Shown: positions 1-5,597 of the stretch, in pieces
How positions within the stretch are numbered: position 1 is the first letter of the stretch
How the letters are laid out: every line of letters begins with the position of its first letter
Assembly (NCBI GenBank): GCA_964493945.1
Contig: CAZBQG010000243.1
Location: forward strand, 1-6,638
Direction: 5' to 3'
Length of the DNA: 6,638 nt
DNA from: CAZBQG01 sp964493945
GTDB lineage: Bacteria; Pseudomonadota; Alphaproteobacteria; Rhodospirillales; UBA2165
Position numbers and translations under genes: made by a program
Notes under the pieces: generated by a model
Database searches by the model: none
The model's input: the letters and a program-made list of their open reading frames with translations, nothing else
Told to the model about the DNA's origin: nothing

Positions 1-57
1 ACTGTTTCGGTGTTTGAATCACAAGCTGGTTAATCAGGCGTTAATTGAGTACAGAAC

Positions 58-1074
58 CTAGGCGACGTCGCCTCTTTCGAATATTTTGTCATACCAGCGC
101 CTGACCGGTCTATCGCGGTGCTGGAATTCCCACCAGATGCCGTCAAGATCGCGGATGCGGCAGAATCTGGCCCCATCCTCTTCGCTCACGGGCTGGATTT
201 CCTGGATGCGGTACTTGTCCTTGAATTCGACCGCCAGATCGTGAAAGCGGTCCACTTCGCTAGCCGTGTTGACGGCATGAATCCAGCGGTTATCCACTGG
301 TTACGCCTTCATGCGCTCGCCAATCGCCAGACAGGCCACATACCAATGGTGTTTGGCGCTGACCCCGTATGCCCCGATATGGGGTGCCTTTTGTGCCTGA
401 CCTATGCCCAGGAATTCGGCATAAAACCGCCTGGAGGATACACCGTTTCCACCGCAAGGGATGGTGCCGTGGGACATGAAATAGGACCTGACGGCTGGTG
501 CCTTGTGGGTGAATTTGCCGGTTGGGTCCGGGGCACGTTCAGCATCGGGGCCGAAACCGCCCAATGCCCGGTAACGTTCAAGCCGTTCGGGGGCGCATTG
601 CACTTCCCACCAATTGTCGTCCACATCGCGGATCTTGAAAACATAATCGCCGCGCCTTGCTTCGACGATGGACTGGACGATGCTTAGGCCCCAGCGCTCT
701 TTATTGTCCGAAGCGATCTGATGGACCCGGTCCACCTCTTCTTTTGTCGCCACATCCACACCCCAATGATGGTCGCGCGATTGAGGAAATTCGATCTTGT
801 CCCGCTGCCTTATCTCCCAGACCCAATATTCGCCGCCATTCAAATGGCCGTCGGGCTGGCCGCCCCGGTCCCGTACCAATATGGCATCGGGCCGGTGGCG
901 GACGCATTCCAGGCCGTAATATTCTTCGTGGAAGCGGCGGGCGCGGTCCAGATCGGTGGTCACCAGATTGCCACAAGCCAGCAACTCGGGATTATTAAGG
1001 GGATGGGCAGCCTTGACGTCGACCGGCTCCATCTCGTCATTAATAGGGACATCGTCCGCGAGCGGTTTGTCCAT
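58..1074 (-). pseudogene. Two-domain VOC (glyoxalase/extradiol dioxygenase-like) protein, interrupted by an in-frame stop
   Basis: Reading from ATG at 1074 gives 257 codons, then TAA at 303-301, then 80 further codons in the same frame to TAG at 60-58; without the stop the product is 338 residues. Two VOC repeats are visible. Repeat 1 spans about residues 30-160 and ends RDVDDNWWEVQ; repeat 2 spans about 198-320 and ends RDLDGIWWEFQ. H103 and E157 in repeat 1, and H202 and E316 in repeat 2, sit where VOC enzymes usually bind metal. Residues 81-120 align without gaps to 241-280, and the stop (codon 258) falls opposite Q98, whose codon is CAA, so one C-to-T change explains it. The stop cuts inside repeat 2 and removes its C-terminal metal ligand. 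An AAGGGAGG ribosome site (1088-1081) precedes the ATG by 6 bases. VOC proteins include ring-cleavage dioxygenases, lyases and isomerases; the substrate here is unknown. A stable short product, readthrough or a sequencing error remain possible. Confidence 0.8.
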
Positions 1075-1112
1075 CGCGCGCCTCCCTTGGTGTTGTTTTA
1101 ATTTCTTGTAAT

Positions 1113-1131
1113 ACTAATGGCTATCATTCGC
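1113..1131. promoter_or_regulatory. Weak Fur-box-like dyad between divergent genes
   Basis: The sequence contains an imperfect palindrome, TAATG followed by GCT and ATCATT, matching 12 of 19 positions of the classical Fur consensus GATAATGATAATCATTATC when compared by eye. It lies in the 73-base gap between the divergent VOC and cpYpsA-like genes, so a regulator bound here could affect both. The match is modest, and iron control of either gene is inference only. No convincing -35/-10 pair was identified in the gap. Confidence 0.22.
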
Positions 1132-1147
1132 AATCGATAGTGTAAGC

Positions 1148-1608
1148 ATGGCCACTAACATTACCGTGAGGCAACTGGTTTCGGGCGGCCAGACCGGGGC
1201 CGACCGGGCCGCTTTGGATGTGGCGCTGCGTTTGGGGCTGCCCCTGGGTGGCTGGTGCCCCAAGGGGCGCTGGGCGGAAGACGGGGTGATTTCTGAACGC
1301 TACCCGCTACGGGAGACCGAAAGCGATGATCCGGCGGAACGGACTGGCCTGAATGTGCGGGAAGCTGATGGCACGCTGTTGCTTCATATGGGCCAATTGG
1401 ACCCTGGCGCCTGCTGACCGAAGAGATCGCCGGTGACGGCCTTTTCTTCAAGGCCCGGTTGGGTGAAGCCGGCCTCGAACTCCGGGTCAGGCACTGGATT
1501 TCCGGTAACGAAATCTACACCCTCAACGTGGCGGGCCCCCGCGAAAGCAATGCGCCGGGCATTCAGGCGGCAGCGCACGCCTTCCTGCTCGAACTGTTAA
1601 GCGGTTGA
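1148..1608 (+). pseudogene. Circularly permuted YpsA/SLOG-family protein ('putative molybdenum carrier'), frameshifted
   Basis: The N-terminal half, from ATG at 1148, carries the family hallmarks: a glycine-rich SGGQTGADRAALD loop (residues 12-24), GWCPKGRWAEDG (35-46) and NVREADGTLLL (about 69-79). This frame ends at TGA 1415-1417. The family's C-terminal signature NVAGPRESNAPGI and a terminal AFLLELL helix are encoded in another frame, from about 1411 to TGA at 1606-1608. Adding one C near 1410 (GCC-TGC-TGA to GCC-CTG-CTG) joins the halves into a 153-residue protein, close to the length I recall for this family. SLOG domains are Rossmann-like and are predicted to bind nucleotides or related ligands; 'molybdenum carrier' is a legacy family name and no metal role is shown here. 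There is no clear ribosome site upstream of the ATG. The defect may be a real one-base deletion or a sequencing error; no slippery heptamer suggesting programmed frameshifting was seen. Confidence 0.82.
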
Positions 1609-1667
1609 TTTCCCACCATTGAGTTGGGATAAACAATGCAATCAGAACTCAAGAGAGGGGCGGAGCG

Positions 1668-2759
1668 GTGAGCGAAAGTGATTGGAGTGACGTGCCTGTG
1701 CTGGGTGAGATCGTCAGCGCTGCCCGGCGCAATCTTAATCTAAATTCATGGGACTATCTGACCGGCGGGGCGGAAAGCGAAACCACGCTTTTGCGCAACC
1801 GCCAGGCCATCGATTCCATCGCCTTCCGGCCCCGCGTGCTCTGCGATGTGGAACATGTGGATGCCTCATCTGAGGTGCTGGGTGCCAGGCAGAGAATCCC
1901 TGTGCTCCTGGCCCCGGTCGGCTCCTTGCAGCATTTCGATGTCAGGGGTTCGGTCGCCTCATCCAAGGCGGCCCATGATTTCGGCATCAGCGCCTTCATC
2001 AGTTCCGTGACGAATCCATCCATGGAAGAAGTACGGGCCCAGACCGAAACCCATCTCATCTTTCAATTATATGTGCGGGGCGATGAAGATTGGATTTTCG
2101 AGCGCCTCGATGCGGCCCGTGATCTGGGCTATTCGGCCATATGCCTGACGGTTGATACGGCCAATTACGGGCGGCGGGAGCGGGACCTGACCAAACGGTT
2201 CCTGCCGTCGGCGCGGCTGGGCGTGGTGGGGGACCGCACCTTTCAGGCGGCATTAAGCTGGGATACCATCAGGCGTATCCGGGACCGCTATTCCCTGCCC
2301 CTCATGGTCAAGGGCATCGCCACCGCCGAGGATGCGGAAAAGTCTTTGTCCATGGGTCTTGATTACGTCTATGTCTCCAATCATGGGGGGCGCCAGTTGG
2401 ATCATGGGCGGGGCTCCATGGAAGTGCTGCCCGAAGTGGTCGCCGCCTTGGGCGGTAAATGCCCGGTCATTATTGATGGCGGATTCTGCCGGGGAAGCGA
2501 TGTGATCAAGGCCATCGCCATGGGCGCGGCGGCCGTCGGTATCGGCAAGCTTTACGGCCTGGGATTGGCGGCTGGCGGCGAAGGTGGTGTGCGCCGCGTG
2601 CTGGAATTGCTGGAAGTGGAAATGCTCAACGTCATGGCGCTGTTGGGCGCCACTGCGCTTGACCAGTTGGGCCCGGAACATGTGGCGGCGGCAAATCCCG
2701 TCCGCGCACCCTCCCTGACCAGCGCTTTCCCTCTATATGACGATCCAGATTACCCCTGA
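1668..2759 (+). CDS. FMN-dependent alpha-hydroxy-acid oxidase/dehydrogenase (glycolate oxidase/LldD family)
   Basis: This 363-residue protein has the complete FMN-dependent alpha-hydroxy-acid dehydrogenase (TIM-barrel) signature set. YLTGGAESETTL is near the N-terminus, followed by LLAPVG, QLYVRGDED, LTVDT, the flavin-contacting lysine in MVKGI, and the active-site motif SNHGGRQLD with its catalytic histidine and substrate-carboxylate arginine. FMN-phosphate motifs IIDGGFCRGSD and GIGKLYG follow; the usual GRP is GKL here. Family members oxidise (S)-2-hydroxy acids such as glycolate, lactate or mandelate to 2-oxo acids. The variable loop between TKRF and LSWD is only about 17 residues, some 20 shorter than in plant glycolate oxidase. 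No hydrophobic insert is visible there, which suggests a soluble enzyme rather than membrane-bound mandelate or lactate dehydrogenase. The start is GTG at 1668, 7 bases after GAGGGG (1655-1660); no ATG in this frame suits better. The enolase-family gene follows after 19 bases, probably in one operon. The substrate cannot be read from sequence. Confidence 0.93.
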   Translation: MSESDWSDVPVLGEIVSAARRNLNLNSWDYLTGGAESETTLLRNRQAIDSIAFRPRVLCDVEHVDASSEVLGARQRIPVLLAPVGSLQHFDVRGSVASSKAAHDFGISAFISSVTNPSMEEVRAQTETHLIFQLYVRGDEDWIFERLDAARDLGYSAICLTVDTANYGRRERDLTKRFLPSARLGVVGDRTFQAALSWDTIRRIRDRYSLPLMVKGIATAEDAEKSLSMGLDYVYVSNHGGRQLDHGRGSMEVLPEVVAALGGKCPVIIDGGFCRGSDVIKAIAMGAAAVGIGKLYGLGLAAGGEGGVRRVLELLEVEMLNVMALLGATALDQLGPEHVAAANPVRAPSLTSAFPLYDDPDYP

Positions 2760-2764
2760 AAAAG

Positions 2765-2769
2765 AAGGA
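2765..2769 (+). promoter_or_regulatory. Ribosome binding site that decides the enolase-family start
   Basis: AAGGA lies 9 bases before ATG 2779. The earlier in-frame ATG at 2737 lies inside the preceding gene and has no Shine-Dalgarno sequence. Starting at 2779 gives MKIAKVSTW, a typical beginning for this family's capping domain. The start at 2779 is therefore preferred. Confidence 0.7.
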
Positions 2770-2778
2770 ATCCCGGTC

Positions 2779-3903
2779 ATGAAAATCGCCAAGGTCAGCA
2801 CCTGGGCCCTCAAATGCCCGGTCCATATCCAATTGGCGGGCCTGGACCGCGAAGTGCGCATGGGCCTTTGTCTGGTGCAGGTGGAGACGGATACCGGCGT
2901 CATTGGCGCCGGCATGACGGCGATCACCAACGAACAGGTGGCCGCCCATGCCGTGGAAAAGGTCGCCGGCCCGGCGATCATCGGCGATGATCCCATGAAC
3001 AACGAACGGATCTGGGATAAATTATATTGGCTGTTCAGCCCCCGCGGCCAGACGGGCATCGGATGCCATGCCATCGCCGCCATCGATCTGGCCATTTGGG
3101 ACATCAAGGGCAAGACATTGGGCGAGCCGGTTTGGCGCCTGTTGGGTGGTGCCCGGGACAATTTGCCGGTCTATGCCACCTTCGGCTTTTTCGAATTCGA
3201 CCGGGAGCAACTGGCAGAGGCAGCCAAAATCTGGGTGAGCCAGGGCTTCAAGGGCCTGAAGATGGTGGTCGGCCATAACGCCCTGGCCCGGCGCGACGAG
3301 CCCCGCCCCCTGGACGGGGTGATCGCCGAGGACGTCAAGCGTATCCAGGGTGTGCGCGACGCCATCGGGCCCGACATCGATCTGTACATAGATGGCAATT
3401 GCGGGTTGGATCAGCATCACGCGTTGAAGCTGGCCCGGCAGATCGAGGAATTGGATATTTCTTTCTTTGAAGAACCCATCACCCAAAATGATGTGCGGGG
3501 CATGGCCTGGCTGAGGAGCCAGACCTCGATCCCTCTGGCCTGCGGGCAAAACGAAGGGCTGGCCTTCCGTTTCCGCGATCTTCTGGTCGGCGAGGCGGTG
3601 GATATAGTACAGCCCAACGCGGCCATCGGTGGCGGCTATACCCAATGCGCCAGGATCGCCGGCATGGCGGCGGCCTTCAATATCGGCATGGATAACGGTG
3701 GCGCCTGGGCGGCGGTCAACATGCATCTACAGGGCGGGCTGACCAATGGGGGTATGGTTGAATATCACTACTTGGCCAATGAAGTCTGGGATTTGATTTT
3801 TGGCGGCGTCCTCCAGCCCGAAGACAGCCGGCTGACCCTGCCCACCACCCCTGGGCTGGGGCTGGAGCCAAATATGGATGTGGTGCGCGATCTGGCCATC
3901 TGA
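2779..3903 (+). CDS. Enolase-superfamily protein (mandelate racemase/muconate lactonizing type) with atypical active site
   Basis: The 374-residue product has an N-terminal capping domain (about 1-125, including AIDLAIWDIKGKTLGEPVWRLLGG) and a C-terminal barrel. Family landmarks are K161 (LKMVVG), D205 (YIDGN), E231 (FFEEPI) and DIVQPN near 275-280. These fit the metal-dependent enolase fold, which abstracts a proton alpha to a carboxylate. Several usual catalytic positions differ. The second lysine of the mandelate racemase KxK motif is V163. The third metal ligand, usually Glu in a GE motif, aligns with Q257 in CGQNEG, although E259 is close by. The region that holds the mandelate racemase histidine reads GMDNGG, with no His. 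Known activities in the superfamily include racemases, epimerases, lactonizing enzymes and sugar-acid dehydratases, but none can be assigned. Co-transcription with the hydroxy-acid oxidase suggests hydroxy- or sugar-acid catabolism. It ends 11 bases from the convergent cytochrome gene, and no terminator hairpin is obvious between them. Confidence 0.9.
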   Translation: MKIAKVSTWALKCPVHIQLAGLDREVRMGLCLVQVETDTGVIGAGMTAITNEQVAAHAVEKVAGPAIIGDDPMNNERIWDKLYWLFSPRGQTGIGCHAIAAIDLAIWDIKGKTLGEPVWRLLGGARDNLPVYATFGFFEFDREQLAEAAKIWVSQGFKGLKMVVGHNALARRDEPRPLDGVIAEDVKRIQGVRDAIGPDIDLYIDGNCGLDQHHALKLARQIEELDISFFEEPITQNDVRGMAWLRSQTSIPLACGQNEGLAFRFRDLLVGEAVDIVQPNAAIGGGYTQCARIAGMAAAFNIGMDNGGAWAAVNMHLQGGLTNGGMVEYHYLANEVWDLIFGGVLQPEDSRLTLPTTPGLGLEPNMDVVRDLAI

Positions 3904-3914
3904 GCGGCTCCGGG

Positions 3915-4598
3915 CTACCAGCCATCGTCTTTTTTCGGTTTGGTTATGCCCTTGTGACACAGGACGCATTTGATCTTGTCCTTGTCCATGCGGTCGTGCA
4001 GATCGTCCATTACGGCCGCCGCCTTGAATTCCTTGGGCAGGGTATGGGAAACCCCCTTATGGCAGTCGATGCAGGTCATCTCCCAGCCGGCCCCCAGCTC
4101 ATGCATGGCCTTGGCCCTGGGGTTTTGCGCCTCGGTGCGCATAAAATCGATGCCGTGGCAGTTGCGGCATTCACGGGAATCCGTTTGCTCCATTATCCCC
4201 CAGACATGGCGGGCCAATTCGTATCTTTTCTTTTCGAAGTCTTCCCGGGAATCAATGGTCCCCATAAACCAGTGATATAATTCGTTGGTCGCGGTTACCT
4301 TGCGCACCACCTTGTGAATCCATTCCTTGGGCACATGACAGTCCGGGCAGGAGGCGCGGACGCCCGTGCGGTTTTCGTAATGAATGGTCTTTTTGTATTC
4401 CTCGAAGACATAGGACCGCATGGCGTGGCACGAGACGCAGAACTCCTCCGTATTGGTCAGCTCCAGGCTCCAATTGAACGCCCCCCAAAAAATCATGCCG
4501 CATACGAACAGACTGGAAAGCCAAAGAATTGGCCGCCGGGATACCAGTTCACCACATTTTTCCCGGGCCCTCCATATCCACCTCAGCAGCGTTTGCAT
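3915..4598 (-). CDS. NapC/NirT-type membrane-anchored multiheme cytochrome c with five CxxCH motifs
   Basis: From ATG at 4598 the product is 227 residues. A TTG at 4619 would add eight residues, but ATG is preferred. A single N-terminal hydrophobic segment (about residues 23-42, ILWLSSLFVCGMIFWGAF) would act as a membrane anchor with the rest in the periplasm. Heme-binding motifs in order are CVSCH (with nearby Met in CHAM, as in NrfH/NapC heme 1), CPDCH, CRNCH, CIDCH and CVLCH. The first four follow the NapC/NirT/NrfH arrangement, including CPDCHVPKEW. The fifth lies in a short lysine-rich tail (KCVLCHKGITKPKK). NapC, NirT and CymA normally carry four hemes; TorC-type proteins have five but a much longer C-terminal domain. 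The family oxidises quinols in the inner membrane and passes electrons to periplasmic reductases. The divergent diheme cytochrome and Mo enzyme are plausible partners. It is not assigned to a named gene because it is neither a typical NapC nor a typical TorC. Confidence 0.92.
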   Translation of the reverse strand: MQTLLRWIWRAREKCGELVSRRPILWLSSLFVCGMIFWGAFNWSLELTNTEEFCVSCHAMRSYVFEEYKKTIHYENRTGVRASCPDCHVPKEWIHKVVRKVTATNELYHWFMGTIDSREDFEKKRYELARHVWGIMEQTDSRECRNCHGIDFMRTEAQNPRAKAMHELGAGWEMTCIDCHKGVSHTLPKEFKAAAVMDDLHDRMDKDKIKCVLCHKGITKPKKDDGW

Positions 4599-4837
4599 CC
4601 AGTGGTTCCATATTTCCAAAACAGGTTTGGGACGGCTGCCCTGCGAAAATCAGTAGGCATCATCGCAACGGCGAAAGCTGCCTTAGGAATAATCACCCAA
4701 TCGCTCAATTTTAACACCCCTCCCCAAGGAGTTCTCCAGAGCCGATCAAGATGATTGGACCGGCGAACATCTAAACCAAAAGTTTGCACTGAATCGGAAA
4801 AAAATCAACCCACAACCTATTTGGCTTACAAAAGGCG

Positions 4838-4865
4838 TTTTACCATTTCCTTGACTTTGGTAAAA
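4838..4865. repeat. Perfect 8-bp inverted repeat, possible operator
   Basis: TTTTACCA (4838-4845) is mirrored exactly by TGGTAAAA (4858-4865), with a 12-base spacer. Arm centres are 20 bases apart, about two helical turns, which suits a dimeric regulator. A TTGACT -35-like hexamer lies in the spacer and runs to its edge. As RNA it could form an 8-bp stem with a 12-base loop, but it has no U-tract, so a terminator is unlikely. The regulator is unknown. Confidence 0.5.
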
Positions 4866-4870
4866 GACTG

Positions 4871-4906
4871 TTTCCTCATCCCGTGGTTGGATGAGAACTG
4901 AGGAAA
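4871..4906 (+). promoter_or_regulatory. Two mutually exclusive hairpins covering the ribosome site of the diheme cytochrome gene
   Basis: Hairpin A pairs CTCATCC (4875-4881) with GGATGAG (4889-4895), a 7-bp stem with a 7-base loop, and leaves the Shine-Dalgarno GAGGA (4900-4904) free. Hairpin B pairs TTTCCTCA (4871-4878) with TGAGGAAA (4899-4906), an 8-bp stem with a 20-base loop, and sequesters that site. Both use bases 4875-4878, so they cannot form fully together. This layout could act as a translational switch, provided transcription starts upstream of 4871. It matches no riboswitch family I recognise; folding energies were not computed. Confidence 0.35.
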
Positions 4907-4913
4907 TGGAAAA

Positions 4914-5582
4914 ATGGGGGTTCAGATGACTTTACGATCGGCCTTAATTTCGATGGCGGCACTGAGCGCGGCATGTATGGCGGGGGCCGCCGCCTTCGCT
5001 CAATCCGCTTCGCCCCAGACCTTGCGGCTGGGCAAGAAATTGTTTAACATCAATTGTGCCGCCTGCCACCAGGCCGATGCCATCGGCAAGCCGGGTCTGG
5101 CGCCTTCATTGTCCAATCCGGAACTGTTGGCCATGTCATCGGATAAGTTCCTGATGGCGACCATCCGCGATGGGCGCGAAGATACGGGCATGATGCCTTT
5201 CGCCCATCTGGGGCGCAAACGGGTGACGGCCATCGTCGCCTATCTGCGCTCCACCGCCCGGGTCAAGGACCGCTCCAGCGAAATCGCAGCCCAGCCCAAG
5301 GCTCAGGGTGATCCAAGGCTTGGAAGACTTTGGTATGACTATATCTGTTCCACCTGCCACGGCGTTAGCGGCAATGGCTATGAGGCGGGTGGCACGGGTA
5401 CGGCAATCGGATTGCCCGGAACCCTCAACAAAGTGTCCGACGGATTCCTGCGTGAAACCATCAAGAAGGGCCGGTCCAACACCCGCATGTTGGCCTTCCA
5501 GGGACCGGAAGGTCTGGCCAATCTGACCGATCAGGAAATCGACGACATCATTGTCTATCTGCGCAGTCTTGCGAAACGGTAA
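4914..5582 (+). CDS. Exported diheme cytochrome c (two class I domains)
   Basis: The product is 222 residues from ATG 4914, with a second possible ATG at 4926; GAGG at 4900-4903 supports the first with a 10-base gap. A Sec signal peptide is clear: a short positive N-terminus, a hydrophobic stretch of about residues 10-28 and an AFAQS cleavage region. Two cytochrome c domains follow, with CAACH at 48-52 and CSTCH at 145-149. Each has a downstream Met that could be the distal ligand (M94 in MMPF, M192 in RMLAF) and the usual C-terminal helix ending in AYLRS or VYLRS. The tandem layout resembles cytochrome c4-type or alcohol-dehydrogenase-type diheme carriers and is unlike the bis-His NapB. It probably carries electrons in the periplasm to or from the Mo enzyme encoded 15 bases downstream. 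Confidence 0.93.
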   Translation: MGVQMTLRSALISMAALSAACMAGAAAFAQSASPQTLRLGKKLFNINCAACHQADAIGKPGLAPSLSNPELLAMSSDKFLMATIRDGREDTGMMPFAHLGRKRVTAIVAYLRSTARVKDRSSEIAAQPKAQGDPRLGRLWYDYICSTCHGVSGNGYEAGGTGTAIGLPGTLNKVSDGFLRETIKKGRSNTRMLAFQGPEGLANLTDQEIDDIIVYLRSLAKR

Positions 5583-5597
5583 TTGGAGGCACGGATT

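Larger units (their letters stand above)
4599..4913. promoter_or_regulatory. Divergent intergenic region between two cytochrome genes
   Basis: This 315-base gap separates the minus-strand pentaheme cytochrome from the plus-strand diheme cytochrome, so it must hold both promoters. It is more AT-rich than its flanks, especially 4780-4870. A TTGACT at 4851-4856 resembles a -35 element, but no good -10 lies 16-18 bases downstream. No clean FNR, NarL or sigma-54 site was found by eye. The structured elements inside it are the inverted repeat at 4838-4865 and the hairpins at 4871-4906. No convincing small gene was seen. Confidence 0.6.

Noticed and set aside
1..57. Terminator or gene fragment at the left edge
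   Set aside because: No hairpin, T-tract or coding signal was seen in these 57 bases.
118..687. Long open frame of 189 codons on the plus strand
   Set aside because: It lies antisense to the VOC gene, whose minus-strand frame carries clear domain motifs; the plus-strand translation shows no recognisable family features.
1611..1629. TCCCA...TGGGA hairpin after the cpYpsA-like gene
   Set aside because: A five-base stem with a nine-base loop and no T-tract is too weak for a terminator call.
1636..1671. 11-codon ORF ending with TGA that overlaps the GTG start of the oxidase
   Set aside because: It is very short, has no ribosome site and no notable composition; probably chance, although the overlap could give translational coupling.
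2253..2681. 142-codon open frame on the minus strand
   Set aside because: It is antisense to the hydroxy-acid oxidase gene with its complete active-site motifs; it is a shadow of biased third-position composition.
3022..3726. 234-codon open frame on the minus strand
   Set aside because: It is antisense to the enolase-family gene and has no ribosome site or family motifs.
4583..4789. Possible 68-residue small protein on the minus strand upstream of the pentaheme cytochrome
   Set aside because: It overlaps the cytochrome start, no family resemblance was seen, and it occupies the expected promoter and leader region. A leader peptide cannot be fully excluded.
4784..4797. FNR-like TTGCACTGAATCGG
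   Set aside because: It matches only about six of ten consensus positions and lacks the TTGAT/ATCAA symmetry.
4821..4837. GG-N10-GC pattern (TTGGC...AGGCG) resembling a sigma-54 promoter
   Set aside because: Only the spaced GG/GC dinucleotides match well; the remaining -24 and -12 bases are poor.
4906..4929. 7-codon ORF (MEKWGFR) whose TGA overlaps the alternative ATG at 4926
   Set aside because: It is too short to support; most likely chance.
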